Notes: generated from the sequence alone by a model not told the origin. Counted from the stretch's first letter, positions 54,610 to 64,000 are shown. The stretch is DNA of 64,000 bases from Pseudooceanicola sp. (GCA_002709085.1 PAPR01000043.1:49625-113624), one strand, 5' to 3'. A program made the numbers and translations.

Positions 54610-56046
54610 GTGGCCAAGCAACCGATGCTGAAATTCGTAACCGTTCCCCGTGACATGCCCGAAAAGCGTGATGCCGACGCGCGGAACAAGGATTTTGACG
54701 AAATCTACGCGGAATATGCCGCCGCCAAGGCCGAAGAGCAATCCTCCCGCTGTTCGCAATGCGGCGTTCCCTATTGCCAAAGCCATTGCCCGCTGCACAA
54801 CAACATCCCCGACTGGCTGCGCCTGACCGCGACCAACCGGCTGGAAGAGGCCTATGAGGTCAGTCAGGCCACCAACACCTTCCCCGAGATCTGCGGACGC
54901 ATCTGCCCGCAAGACCGCTTGTGCGAAGGCAATTGCGTCATCGAAAAATCCGGCCATGGCACCGTCACCATCGGCGCGGTCGAGAAATACATTACTGATA
55001 CCGCTTGGGAAAAAGGTTGGGTCAAACCCGTCGTTCCGGCGAAGGAGCGTGACGAATCTGTCGCCGTCATCGGTGCCGGGCCCGGCGGCCTTGCCGCCGC
55101 CGACATGTTGCGCCGCGCAGGTGTGCAGGTCACGGTCTATGACCGCTATGATCGCGGCGGTGGCTTGCTGACCTATGGCATTCCGGGCTTCAAACTGGAA
55201 AAGGACGTCGTGATGCGGCGGATCGACCAGCTTGAGCAATCCGGCGTCACCTTCGTGATGAACTGCACTGTGGGCGAGGACATCTCCTTTGCCGATATCC
55301 GGGCCAAGCATGACCGCGTCATCATCGCGACCGGCGTCTATAAAACGCGCGAGCTGACCCAGCCCGGCGCAGAGGCCGGCGGCATCGTGCGCGCCATCGA
55401 CTACCTGACCGCGTCCAACCGGGCCTCGAACTTCGGCGACACCGTGCCTGAATTCGAATCGGGCGAGTTGAACGCCAAGGGCAAGAAAGTCGTGGTCGTC
55501 GGCGGTGGCGACACGGCGATGGACTGCGTGCGCACCGCCATCCGGCAGGGCGCGGAGTCCGTCAAATGCCTCTACCGTCGCGACCGCGCCAACATGCCCG
55601 GCTCGCAACGCGAGGTGCAGAACGCCGAAGAAGAAGGCGTCGAATTCGTCTGGCTTTCCAACCCGCTCGACTTTTCCGGCGACGCGGTCAGCAACCTGAC
55701 GATCCAGCGCATGCGCCTTGGGGCGCCCGATGCTTCGGGGCGCCAGTCGCCGGAGCTGATCGAAGGGTCGGACTACGTCGAGGACGCCGATCTGGTGATC
55801 AAGGCGCTTGGCTTTGAACCTGAGGATTTGCCGACGCTCTGGGGTCAGCCCGACCTTGCCGTGACCCGCTGGGGCACCATCCGCGCGGAATTCGGCACCG
55901 GCAAGACCAGCCTCGACGGCGTCTACGCCATCGGTGACATCGTGCGCGGTGCCTCGCTGGTGGTCTGGGCGATCCGGGACGGGCGCGATTGCGTCGCTGC
56001 CCTGCTCGAAGAGTTGACCGCCAAATCCGCCGTTGCGGCGGAGTGA
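54610..56046 (+). CDS. gltD: Glutamate synthase [NADPH] small subunit
   Basis: GltD, 478 aa, passes electrons from NADPH through FAD and iron-sulfur clusters to GltB. The N-terminal Cys-rich region SRCSQCGVPYCQSHCPLHN (about 42-60) and CGRICPQDRLCEGNC hold the cluster ligands; FAD loop AVIGAGPGGLAAADMLRRAG and NADPH loop VVVVGGGDTAMDCVRTA follow. It starts with GTG, with GAGAGGA upstream. It precedes gltB, with one GFA gene between them. Confidence 0.96.
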   Translation: MAKQPMLKFVTVPRDMPEKRDADARNKDFDEIYAEYAAAKAEEQSSRCSQCGVPYCQSHCPLHNNIPDWLRLTATNRLEEAYEVSQATNTFPEICGRICPQDRLCEGNCVIEKSGHGTVTIGAVEKYITDTAWEKGWVKPVVPAKERDESVAVIGAGPGGLAAADMLRRAGVQVTVYDRYDRGGGLLTYGIPGFKLEKDVVMRRIDQLEQSGVTFVMNCTVGEDISFADIRAKHDRVIIATGVYKTRELTQPGAEAGGIVRAIDYLTASNRASNFGDTVPEFESGELNAKGKKVVVVGGGDTAMDCVRTAIRQGAESVKCLYRRDRANMPGSQREVQNAEEEGVEFVWLSNPLDFSGDAVSNLTIQRMRLGAPDASGRQSPELIEGSDYVEDADLVIKALGFEPEDLPTLWGQPDLAVTRWGTIRAEFGTGKTSLDGVYAIGDIVRGASLVVWAIRDGRDCVAALLEELTAKSAVAAE

Positions 56047-56055
56047 ATGACCGGC

Positions 56056-56072
56056 CCGGCGCCCCGCGCCGG
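56056..56072 (+). other. GC-rich hairpin after gltD
   Basis: CCGGCGC (56056-56062) and GCGCCGG (56066-56072) form a perfect 7-bp stem with a 3-base loop, 10 bases after the gltD stop. No T-run follows. It may stabilise the gltD mRNA end or slow polymerase before the GFA and gltB genes. Confidence 0.4.
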
Positions 56073-56195
56073 TCCCGTTAACCGAACCCGACCAAACGCC
56101 TCAACCTGCGACTCCGAAAAAAATATCACCGCGCGCTGCGCAACACCCCCTCTGACCGTGGTAGACCGGAAAAAAAAGAGCACGAGGAACTGCCA

Positions 56196-56633
56196 ATGAC
56201 CGATAAGACAGGACAATGCATGTGCGGCGCAGTGACGTTCAGCGCCCGCGATGTGCCCGATCATTTCAGCGCCTGCCATTGCGAGATGTGCCGCCGCTGG
56301 TCCGGCTCTGCCCTGCTCGCCGTTCATGTTCCCGTCGAAGGTGTCACCTGGAAGGGCGAGGCGCATATTCGCACGCTGCAAACCTCTGACTGGGCCGAAC
56401 GCGCGTTTTGCCAGCGCTGTGGCACGCCGATGTATTATCACCTGACGGTCGATGGCTATGGGCCGGAAAACTACAGCATCCCTCTGGGCGTGTTCGACGA
56501 AACGACCGGCATGACCATGACGCTGGAGAGCTTTGTCGACTGCAAGGCGGGCGGCCTCGCCTACGCCGAGAATGGGCGCGAACAAGTGACCCGCGCCGAC
56601 ACCTTGGCGACCTACGGCATGCCCGGCGATTGA
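56196..56633 (+). CDS. GFA (glutathione-dependent formaldehyde-activating-like/CENP-V) family protein
   Basis: A 145-aa zinc protein of the GFA/CENP-V fold. Cysteine ligands are placed as expected: C8 and C10 (CMCGAVTF), C27, C29 and C32 (CHCEMCRRWSG), and C72 and C75 (FCQRCGTPM). Despite the family name, members are diverse and catalysis with formaldehyde is doubtful for most. It is inserted between gltD and gltB, 149 and 91 bases from them. Confidence 0.88.
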   Translation: MTDKTGQCMCGAVTFSARDVPDHFSACHCEMCRRWSGSALLAVHVPVEGVTWKGEAHIRTLQTSDWAERAFCQRCGTPMYYHLTVDGYGPENYSIPLGVFDETTGMTMTLESFVDCKAGGLAYAENGREQVTRADTLATYGMPGD

Positions 56634-56724
56634 CCTCCCGGCCCCGTGCTAACCCGAATTTTGCGGCCTGTGCCGATCTGACCCTATTGCCCGCGACCGG
56701 GCCCCGTTTCGAAAGGAACCTGAC

Positions 56725-59700
56725 ATGACCAAATATGATGCCGACTGGGTGCGCGCCGAAGAAGCCAAGCGCAAGTGGATGGCCGAAAACGGCATGTACT
56801 CCGAGGCCGAGGAACACTCCTCCTGCGGGGTTGGCCTCGTGGTGTCGATCGACGGCAAGAAAAGCCGCAAGGTGGTCGAGGCCGGGATCAATGCGCTGAA
56901 AGCCATCTGGCACCGCGGCGCCGTGGACGCGGATGGCAAGACCGGCGATGGCGCCGGCATCCACATCCAGATCCCCGCCCCGTTCTTTTACGACCAGATC
57001 AAACGCACCGGCCACGAGCCGCGCCATGATGAGCTGATGGCCGTGGGACAGGTCTTCCTGCCCCGCACCGATTTCGGCGCGCAGGAAACCTGCCGGACCA
57101 TCGTCGAGGCCGAAGTGCTGCGCATGGGCTACTATATCTACGGCTGGCGGCACGTCCCGGTCGAAATCGAGTGCTTGGGCGAAAAGGCCAATGCCACCCG
57201 TCCCGAGATCGAGCAGATCTTGATTTCCAACAGCAAGGGCGTGGACGAGGAACAATTCGAACGCGAACTCTACGTGATCCGTCGCCGCATCGAAAAAGCG
57301 GCTGCCGCCGCCCATGTCGAGGGGCTCTACATCGCGTCGCTGTCGTGCCGCTCGATCATTTACAAAGGCATGATGCTGGCCGAACAGGTCGCGGTCTTTT
57401 ACCCCGACCTTCAGGACGAACGTTTTGAATCGGCTTTCGCCGTCTATCACCAGCGCTATTCCACGAATACCTTCCCGCAGTGGTGGCTGGCCCAGCCGTT
57501 CCGCATGTTGGCCCACAACGGTGAAATCAACACCATCAAGGGCAACGTCAACTGGATGAAGTCGCACGAAATTCGCATGGCTTCGGGCACCTTCGGGGAC
57601 CTTGCGGAAGACATCAAACCGATCATTCCCTCGGGCTCGTCCGACTCTGCCGCGCTGGATGCCGTCTTTGAGGTGCTGGTGCGCGCCGGACGCTCTGCCC
57701 CCATGGCGAAAACCATGCTGGTGCCGGAATCCTGGTCCAAGCAGGCGGTCGAACTGCCGCAAGCCTGGCGCGACATGTATTCCTACTGCAACGGCGTGAT
57801 GGAGCCATGGGACGGCCCCGCCGCCCTGGCAATGACCGATGGCCGTTGGGTCTGTGGCGGTCTGGACCGTAACGGGCTGCGCCCCATGCGCTATGTGGTG
57901 ACCGGCGATGGCCTGCTGATCGCGGGGTCCGAGGCCGGGATGGTCCCGACCCACGAGGGCACCGTGCGCGAAAAAGGCGCGCTTGGTCCGGGTCAGATGA
58001 TCGCCGTCGACATGAAGGCGGGCAAGCTCTACCACGACACCGAAATCAAGGACAAACTGGCCGCGTCCCAACCCTTTGGCGATTGGGTGGGCAAGATCAC
58101 CGATCTCGACGAAGAGCTGTCCAGCATCGCCGAAAAGCCGATGTTCGAGGGCGCGGACCTGCGCCAGCGCCAGATCGCCGCCGGCATGACGGTGGAAGAG
58201 ATCGAACAGACGCTCGTGCCCATGGCCGAGGACGGGAAAGAGGCGCTCGCCTCCATGGGGGACGATACCCCCTCGGCCGTCCTGTCCAACAAGTACCGTC
58301 CGCTTTCGCATTTCTTCCGGCAGAACTTCAGCCAGGTGACGAACCCGCCGATCGACTCCTTGCGCGAATTCCGCGTGATGTCGCTCAAGACCCGGTTCGG
58401 CAACCTCAAGAACGTGCTCGACGAAAGCTCGGCCCAGACCGAAATTTTCGTGCTGAACAGCCCCTTTGTGGCCAATGCGCAGTTTGATGAGCTGAAAAGC
58501 CATTTCAACGCCGGGTTGAGCGAAATCGACTGCACCTTCGGCACCGACGAAGGACCGGACGCCCTGCGCCGCGCGCTCAACCGCATTCGCGCGGAGGTCG
58601 AGGAAGCCGTGCGCTCCGGGGGCGGTCACATCATCCTGACCGATCAACATCAGGGCCCGGACCGGGTGCCGATGCCGATGATCCTCGCCACTTCCGCCGT
58701 GCATAGCTGGCTGACGGCCAAGGGTCTGCGGACCTTCTGTTCGCTCGGCGTCCGCTCGGCTGAATGTGTCGATCCGCATTACTTTGCCGTGCTGATCGGC
58801 TGTGGCGCGACCATCGTGAACGCCTATCTCGCCGAGGACACGCTGGCCGACCGGATCAAGCGCGGCCTGCTCGACATGACCCTGAACGAGGCCATGGCGC
58901 AGTACCGCGAAGCCATCGATCAGGGCATGCTCAAGATCATGTCCAAGATGGGGATTTCCGTCGTGTCGTCCTATCGCGGCGGCCTGAACTTCGAGGCCGT
59001 CGGCCTATCGCGCGCCACCTGCGCCGAATTCTTCCCCGGCATGACCTCGCGCATCTCCGGCATCGGAGTCTCGGGCATTCAGAAGAAGGTCGAGGGCATT
59101 CACCAGCAGGGCTGGCTCTCCGGTCTGGACGTCCTGCCCATCGGCGGTTTCTACAAGGCGCGCAAATCCGGCGAGACCCACGCATGGGAAGCGCAGACCA
59201 TGCACATGCTGCAATCGGCCTGTGACCGCGCCTCCTTTGAAATCTGGAAGCAATACTCAGCCCGGATGCAGGCCAATCCGCCGATCCACTTGCGCGATCT
59301 TTTGGCGATCAAGCCGCTGAACACGCCTGTCCCGCTGGAAGAGGTCGAAAGCATCACCTCGATCCGCAAACGCTTCGTGACCCCCGGCATGTCCCTTGGC
59401 GCGCTCTCGCCCGAGGCGCACAAGCTGCTGAACGTCGCGATGAACCGCATCGGCGCGAAATCCGACAGCGGCGAAGGCGGCGAGGATCCGGCACACTTCG
59501 TCCCTGAGTCGAACGGCGACAACCCCTCGGCCAAGATCAAGCAGGTCGCGTCGGGCCGCTTTGGCGTGACGGCGGAATACCTCAACCAATGCGAAGAGCT
59601 TGAGATCAAGGTCGCGCAGGGTGCCAAGCCCGGCGAGGGCGGCCAACTGCCGGGGATGAAGGTCACCGACCTGATCGCCCGCCTGCGCCATTCGACCAAG

Positions 59701-61263
59701 GGTGTCACGCTGATCTCACCCCCGCCGCACCACGACATCTACTCGATCGAAGACCTCGCGCAGTTGATCTACGACCTCAAGCAGATCAACCCGCGCGTGA
59801 AGGTCACGGTCAAGCTTGTCGCCTCTTCGGGCGTCGGCACCATCGCGGCGGGCGTCGCCAAGGCCAAGGCCGATGTTATCCTGATTTCGGGTCACAATGG
59901 CGGCACCGGGGCATCCCCCGGCACCTCGATCAAATTCGCCGGCCTGCCCTGGGAAATGGGCCTGACCGAGGCGCATCAGGTTCTGGCGATGAACAACCTG
60001 CGGTCGCGCGTGACCCTGCGCACCGACGGTGGGCTGCGCACCGGGCGCGACATCGTCATGGCCGCTATGATGGGGGCCGAGGAATATGGCATCGGCACCG
60101 CCGCCCTGATCGCCATGGGCTGCATCATGGTGCGTCAGTGCCAGTCCAACACCTGCCCCGTCGGCGTCTGCACGCAGGACCCCGAGCTGCGGGCAAAGTT
60201 CACCGGCACCGCGGACAAGGTCGTGAACCTCATCACCTTCTACGCGCAGGAGGTCCGGGAGATCCTCGCCTCCATCGGGGCGCGCTCGCTGGACGAGGTG
60301 ATCGGCCGCGCCGACCTCCTCAGCCAGGTCTCGCGCGGGGCGGACCATCTGGACGATCTGGACCTCAACCCGCTGCTGATCACGGTTGATGGCTCCAAGA
60401 ACATCGTCTACAACCAGGAAAAGCCGCGCAATGCCGTCAACGACACGCTCGACGTGGAAATCGTGCGCGACGCCGCGCGGTTCCTGAAGGACGGCGAAAA
60501 GATGCAATTGTCCTACGCGGTGCAGAACACGCATCGCTCTGTCGGGACGCGCACCTCGTCGCATATCGTGCAGAACTTTGGCATGCGCAACGCGCTGCAA
60601 CCCGACCATCTGACGGTAAAGCTGTCGGGCTCGGCGGGTCAATCGTTGGGCGCCTTTGCCGCGCCGGGGCTCAAGATCGAGATCATGGGCGAGGCCAACG
60701 ACTATGTCGGCAAGGGTCTGTCGGGCGGCACCATTGTCGTGCGCCCTCCGATGGAAAGCCCGCTCATCGCCTCGGACAACACGATCATCGGCAACACGGT
60801 GCTTTACGGCGCGACGGACGGCTACCTCTTTGCCGCCGGTCGGGCCGGAGAACGCTTTGCCGTGCGCAACTCTGGCGCGAAGGTGGTGATCGAGGGCTGC
60901 GGCTCCAACGGCTGTGAATACATGACCGGCGGCGTCGCGGTGATCCTCGGCGAGATCGGGCCGAACTTCGGGGCCGGGATGACCGGCGGCATGGCCTACC
61001 TCTACGATCCCGAGGGCAAGACGGCGGCCATGATGAACATGGAAACCCTCGTCACCTGCCCGGTGACGGTCGATCACTGGCAGGATCAGCTCAAGGGGTT
61101 GATCGCGCGCCATGCCGCAGAAACCGGCAGCCGCAAGGCGAGCGATCTGATCCAGAACTGGGATTTGGAGAAGGACAGCTTTGTCCAGGTCTGCCCGAAG
61201 GAAATGCTGGTCCACATTCCCTTCCCGCTGTCGATTGAGGATAAGGCGATCCCGGCGGAGTGA
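56725..61263 (+). CDS. gltB: Glutamate synthase [NADPH] large subunit
   Basis: GltB, 1512 aa, makes two glutamates from glutamine and 2-oxoglutarate. A 33-residue propeptide is followed by Cys34 in EEHSSCGVGLV, the N-terminal nucleophile of the amidotransferase domain (34 to about 440). A central domain, the FMN-binding synthase domain (about 850-1230, with KVTVKLVASSGVGTIAAGVAKA and SGHNGGTGASP), the 3Fe-4S cysteines in CIMVRQCQSNTCPVGVC and the C-terminal beta-helix GXGXG domain are all present. AAAGGAA precedes the ATG. A strong terminator follows. Confidence 0.98.
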   Translation: MTKYDADWVRAEEAKRKWMAENGMYSEAEEHSSCGVGLVVSIDGKKSRKVVEAGINALKAIWHRGAVDADGKTGDGAGIHIQIPAPFFYDQIKRTGHEPRHDELMAVGQVFLPRTDFGAQETCRTIVEAEVLRMGYYIYGWRHVPVEIECLGEKANATRPEIEQILISNSKGVDEEQFERELYVIRRRIEKAAAAAHVEGLYIASLSCRSIIYKGMMLAEQVAVFYPDLQDERFESAFAVYHQRYSTNTFPQWWLAQPFRMLAHNGEINTIKGNVNWMKSHEIRMASGTFGDLAEDIKPIIPSGSSDSAALDAVFEVLVRAGRSAPMAKTMLVPESWSKQAVELPQAWRDMYSYCNGVMEPWDGPAALAMTDGRWVCGGLDRNGLRPMRYVVTGDGLLIAGSEAGMVPTHEGTVREKGALGPGQMIAVDMKAGKLYHDTEIKDKLAASQPFGDWVGKITDLDEELSSIAEKPMFEGADLRQRQIAAGMTVEEIEQTLVPMAEDGKEALASMGDDTPSAVLSNKYRPLSHFFRQNFSQVTNPPIDSLREFRVMSLKTRFGNLKNVLDESSAQTEIFVLNSPFVANAQFDELKSHFNAGLSEIDCTFGTDEGPDALRRALNRIRAEVEEAVRSGGGHIILTDQHQGPDRVPMPMILATSAVHSWLTAKGLRTFCSLGVRSAECVDPHYFAVLIGCGATIVNAYLAEDTLADRIKRGLLDMTLNEAMAQYREAIDQGMLKIMSKMGISVVSSYRGGLNFEAVGLSRATCAEFFPGMTSRISGIGVSGIQKKVEGIHQQGWLSGLDVLPIGGFYKARKSGETHAWEAQTMHMLQSACDRASFEIWKQYSARMQANPPIHLRDLLAIKPLNTPVPLEEVESITSIRKRFVTPGMSLGALSPEAHKLLNVAMNRIGAKSDSGEGGEDPAHFVPESNGDNPSAKIKQVASGRFGVTAEYLNQCEELEIKVAQGAKPGEGGQLPGMKVTDLIARLRHSTKGVTLISPPPHHDIYSIEDLAQLIYDLKQINPRVKVTVKLVASSGVGTIAAGVAKAKADVILISGHNGGTGASPGTSIKFAGLPWEMGLTEAHQVLAMNNLRSRVTLRTDGGLRTGRDIVMAAMMGAEEYGIGTAALIAMGCIMVRQCQSNTCPVGVCTQDPELRAKFTGTADKVVNLITFYAQEVREILASIGARSLDEVIGRADLLSQVSRGADHLDDLDLNPLLITVDGSKNIVYNQEKPRNAVNDTLDVEIVRDAARFLKDGEKMQLSYAVQNTHRSVGTRTSSHIVQNFGMRNALQPDHLTVKLSGSAGQSLGAFAAPGLKIEIMGEANDYVGKGLSGGTIVVRPPMESPLIASDNTIIGNTVLYGATDGYLFAAGRAGERFAVRNSGAKVVIEGCGSNGCEYMTGGVAVILGEIGPNFGAGMTGGMAYLYDPEGKTAAMMNMETLVTCPVTVDHWQDQLKGLIARHAAETGSRKASDLIQNWDLEKDSFVQVCPKEMLVHIPFPLSIEDKAIPAE

Positions 61264-61289
61264 TTTTTGGCGCGGCGTGGCGGAGAGTG

Positions 61290-61319
61290 AAGGCGTGCCC
61301 TGTGGGGCGCGCCTTTTTT
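61290..61319 (+). terminator. Rho-independent terminator of gltB
   Basis: AAGGCGTGCCC (61290-61300) pairs with GGGCGCGCCTT (61305-61315) with one G-T wobble and a 4-base loop; the stem runs into TTTTTTG. It lies 27 bases after the gltB stop and marks the left boundary of the AT-rich patch. Confidence 0.88.
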
Positions 61320-61542
61320 GTGTGGTGGGGTTTGGTTAGGAGCGCGGGGAGGGTCAAAGGTGAGCGATGTGGTGAGGGCGGCAAGCAGTCATTCGCCGTA
61401 GTCCCGAACCGCTCGTACCAGAGCTCAAAAGCAGGCCTTGGAAGTAACCCTTGCTTTGACCTATAAGGGGTTTGTGTTTCGTCGCAGCGGTTGATTGAGA
61501 AAGTAGGTATAATTCTTTCCGATATGGGGAACGTCGTCAAAT

Positions 61543-63081
61543 ATGGATTTAACTAATTCACTTTGGTTCCAAGTGATCGCGACCTTAGCTACCATTACAG
61601 GCTTTGGTATAGCGTTGGATCGGATATTTATAACTGCGCACATACGAGAGCGAATTGAAGGCTATCTTACGGCTCCACGATCAAGCAGGACCTGGTTTGA
61701 GGGATACAAAGAGATATTGGGCTTATCGGAAGCAATTGTTTTCGATAGGTACTTTTCTGGTACAATCGTTGGGGGGCAATTTCTAAGGTCATCGTTTTTC
61801 GTCTCAACGCTATCCTTTGTCGTCGCGATAACTATCCAGAATGTATTCTTCAGCGAGTTTCTTCCACAGTTCGTCTTTACCAAGGCGCAGATTGCTACGA
61901 TCGGCAGCTTCTTCCTTTTTAACATTGTCATGGATGTGGTAACTATTGCCCAAACAAGAGCGTTTATCCGAGCATCGGTTTCCTCAGACCGGCCATTCAA
62001 TAGCATTATCTTCTTTGGCTCGGATGTTATGGTTACGCTGAATATCTTTATTCTTACGTATGCCGCTTTCCTGTTGGTGCTGGTTCAGTTTTTTACGCTT
62101 CCCGAACAAAGCACAAATGTACGTGTAACTGCTGATAAATGGGTTGGGGTTGAGGGCGATATTTATGTCGATGACGACATCGTAGAAGGTCTGATGGAGA
62201 CGCAGATATTCTATAGCCTTTCTGCGGGTGAAGATAGCACCGAGGGACGATTTGATACCTTATCGACCGATCCAGTACGTCCTACAGAAGCACTCAATCT
62301 CTTGCGGCTTTTGTATGGTGGATCATTGGCCATTGCAGATGTCGATCCATATTTTACCGATGACTTGGAACCCATCCTGGGGTCGGATTTAACAGTGATG
62401 CTTTTGCGCCGTGTTGACAGATCGACTACATTGGCTGATCCAGAATCTTTCCCGGATTATGATCCTGACGGAGATAGCATCCTTCCGCGCCTCGCTATCG
62501 ATTTACGGCTCGACTTGGCTGGAGTTAAGCCGAATTTCAGTAACTTTGGTGCATTGTATACTCCAGCGTTCATTACAGTCGATGCGTTAGAAGACAATTT
62601 CCCATTTGCGATGTTCAATTCCACAGGGTGGGTGTCGATGGAGGACTTCATCAGTACATATACTCAGTCACAGCTTGCTGGATCGAGCCTGGCAGCTGTA
62701 CTTTGTGAGCAAGACGGTGGCTACAACTTCAGACTCCAAGCAGATGACACTATTGATGGAGCCACTCGTGAGACCTTGGCTTTTGAGTGCGAACAGAGCT
62801 ACATTATCAGAAGTAGAGATTGGATTTCTAACCGACAAATCGTGACGAGCTTTGGTCGCGGGGTAGAAATATATTTGCCTTTCTCAGCTATGTTTATCAC
62901 GAGCATGTTGCCTACATTTTTACTCTACCTTGTGATGATTGGGGTTACAGCATCAACATCCATTCATCGAGTTTTGGTCGGGCGGATGGCAAGGTATGGT
63001 GATTTCATTGTCCAACAGCCTATTGGTTTTTTCTGCTTTCTAATCGGAGTAGCCGTGGTTGCATATCTTGTGATCACGTAA
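61543..63081 (+). CDS. Unrecognised membrane protein with large periplasmic domain, AT-rich
   Basis: A 512-aa protein I do not recognise. Six membrane helices are predicted by eye (about 8-28, 84-104, 116-137, 160-186, 445-470 and 493-511). Basic loops (RERIEGYLTAPRSSR, RAFIRASVSSDR, HRVLVGRMAR) put the N-terminus and the large 188-444 domain outside. That domain has DYDPDGDS (305-312), resembling an EF-hand/TSP3 calcium loop, and two Cys (388, 416) that could bond. Its base and codon use are clearly more AT-rich than all neighbours, suggesting acquisition by transfer. A TATAAT lies at 61508-61513; the only ribosome-binding candidate is GGGGAA 12 bases from the ATG. Confidence 0.75.
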   Translation: MDLTNSLWFQVIATLATITGFGIALDRIFITAHIRERIEGYLTAPRSSRTWFEGYKEILGLSEAIVFDRYFSGTIVGGQFLRSSFFVSTLSFVVAITIQNVFFSEFLPQFVFTKAQIATIGSFFLFNIVMDVVTIAQTRAFIRASVSSDRPFNSIIFFGSDVMVTLNIFILTYAAFLLVLVQFFTLPEQSTNVRVTADKWVGVEGDIYVDDDIVEGLMETQIFYSLSAGEDSTEGRFDTLSTDPVRPTEALNLLRLLYGGSLAIADVDPYFTDDLEPILGSDLTVMLLRRVDRSTTLADPESFPDYDPDGDSILPRLAIDLRLDLAGVKPNFSNFGALYTPAFITVDALEDNFPFAMFNSTGWVSMEDFISTYTQSQLAGSSLAAVLCEQDGGYNFRLQADDTIDGATRETLAFECEQSYIIRSRDWISNRQIVTSFGRGVEIYLPFSAMFITSMLPTFLLYLVMIGVTASTSIHRVLVGRMARYGDFIVQQPIGFFCFLIGVAVVAYLVIT

Positions 63082-63368
63082 CAGAAACTATAGTCGTTGG
63101 TGCATCGCTCATGCAGTTGGTAGTCGACCGCTTCAAAAATTGACCTTTGAAAGAAGGTTAGCAAGGTTGGCCATGCACTAACAATCAAATTGGACCACTC
63201 AGGCGGGGCCTATCACCAGCCCAATGTCCGTTTTGGTGGATTGCGCTGGAGGATTTTGGTCTTGGCATGAACGTCAGCATTGGGCCGTTCGCGCCCCCAC
63301 CCCCAAACTTCTCCCCCCACCCCGAAAACCTGATTCACTTGATCCGCCCGGTGAACTAGACTGGCGCG

Positions 63369-64000
63369 ATGGCAAGGCAGGCAAAACCGCGGGCGAAGTC
63401 CTCGCGACGCAAGAAACCGACAAGAAAAGAGCCCCGTTTTCAGCCCGCGCGCTGGCTGCGGCGGTGGGTCCTGCGGCTGCTTGTCCTTGCGGCGGCGCTG
63501 ATCCTGCTGGCCGTCGGCGGTTATGCGCTGATCAATCCGCAGACCGGGTTCTACATGCTGAGCGAGGAAAAGCGGCTGGGCGGCGTCGATCACCAGTGGG
63601 TCGATTACGACGGGATTGCGCCGGTCATGGCCCGGTCCGTCGTCGCGGCGGAGGATGCGAATTTCTGCGCCCATTGGGGTTTCGACATGGCCGCGATCCG
63701 CAGCGCCATCGACGCGGGGGGCAATCGCGGGGCCTCCACCATCTCGCAACAGGTGGTCAAGAATGTTTACCTTTGGCAGGGGCGAACGTGGCTGCGCAAG
63801 GCTTTGGAGGCGCTGATCACCCCGCTGGTGGAGCTCATCTGGTCCAAGCAGCGCATCGTCGAAGTCTACCTCAACATCGCGGAATTCGACGAGGGCGTCT
63901 TTGGCATCGAGGCCGCCTCGCGCCGATATTTCGACACGACGCCCGACGCGCTGAGTGATCGGCAGGCGGCCTTGCTCGCCGCGATCCTGCCCTCGCCGAA
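63369..64000 (+). CDS. mtgA: Monofunctional biosynthetic peptidoglycan transglycosylase (cut by window end)
   Basis: MtgA, first 210 residues; the frame is open at the right edge. A very basic N-terminus (1-22) and one membrane helix (about 33-53, LRLLVLAAALILLAVGGYAL) precede a GT51 glycosyltransferase domain that polymerises lipid II. Catalytic Glu is in VAAEDANFCAHWGFD (about 94-108), followed by GASTISQQVVKN and the second-Glu region RIVEVYLNIAEFDEGVFGIEAA. The ATG at 63369 is the only early start in frame. Confidence 0.94.
   Translation, partial: MARQAKPRAKSSRRKKPTRKEPRFQPARWLRRWVLRLLVLAAALILLAVGGYALINPQTGFYMLSEEKRLGGVDHQWVDYDGIAPVMARSVVAAEDANFCAHWGFDMAAIRSAIDAGGNRGASTISQQVVKNVYLWQGRTWLRKALEALITPLVELIWSKQRIVEVYLNIAEFDEGVFGIEAASRRYFDTTPDALSDRQAALLAAILPSP

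Noticed and set aside
56344..58779. An 811-codon leftward open frame opposite gltB and the GFA gene
   Set aside because: It is antisense to two well-supported genes and its composition (Gly, His, Arg, Phe) is that of a shadow frame.
59716..61215. A 499-codon leftward open frame opposite gltB
   Set aside because: Antisense to the conserved FMN and C-terminal domains of GltB; no recognisable domain.

Overview
The window reads as an ordinary, gene-dense, GC-rich chromosome segment of an alphaproteobacterium of the Rhodobacterales (Roseobacter/Rhodobacter relatives). Supporting signs are the redox two-component pair RegB/RegA with SenC, the tsaE-amgK-murU-addB-addA-trxA block, hemD with a mitofilin-like protein and a HemY-like protein, alphaproteobacterial AddAB, and a flhB-fliR-flhA-fliQ-fliE-flgC-flgB / fliI flagellar block. 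I see no insertion sequence, prophage or CRISPR array.

Layout. (1) 1-4.1 kb: mnmG (partial), mnmE, rho and hemJ, all leftward, then a gene-free AT-rich stretch (3665-4071) with DnaA boxes and an IHF-like site that I interpret as the chromosomal replication origin. A perfect 16-bp parS centromere site lies at 501-516, inside the translation start region of mnmG. (2) 4.1-13.5 kb: the usual origin-proximal genes maf-aroE-coaE-dnaQ, secB, fxsA, a Tim44-like protein, mltA, an Smr protein, hslVU, a capsule-type sugar-transfer-like protein and trxA. (3) 13.5-27.5 kb: addA, addB, murU-like, amgK-like and tsaE as overlapping leftward genes, then a kinase-less PAS protein (DivL-like by context) and regB, facing senC and regA; then GNAT and HD-domain genes. 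(4) 27.7-37.1 kb: ahcY with a coupled predicted secreted protease, small DUF proteins, the tsaD-gpsA-yciI-EVE group, and hemD with two membrane-anchored partners. (5) 37.2-44.3 kb: an accessory block with a NIPSNAP protein, an AraC regulator, a ketosteroid-dehydrogenase-like flavoprotein, two SDRs, and a LuxR-type regulator fused to an alpha/beta-hydrolase fold lacking its catalytic Ser and His. (6) 44.3-52 kb: flagellar export and rod genes with an embedded lytic transglycosylase. (7) 52.3-61.3 kb: tRNA-Leu(CAG), an NDUFA9-like protein, uppP, and gltD-GFA-gltB. (8) 61.3-64 kb: an AT-rich patch with one unrecognised membrane protein, then mtgA, cut by the window end.

The most promising leads are the origin/parS pair, whose elements overlap the start codons of maf and mnmG; the LuxR regulator with a pseudo-hydrolase domain beside an uncharacterised oxidative catabolic cluster; and the low-GC six-helix membrane protein inserted between gltB and mtgA. 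No frameshifted or clearly broken gene was found.
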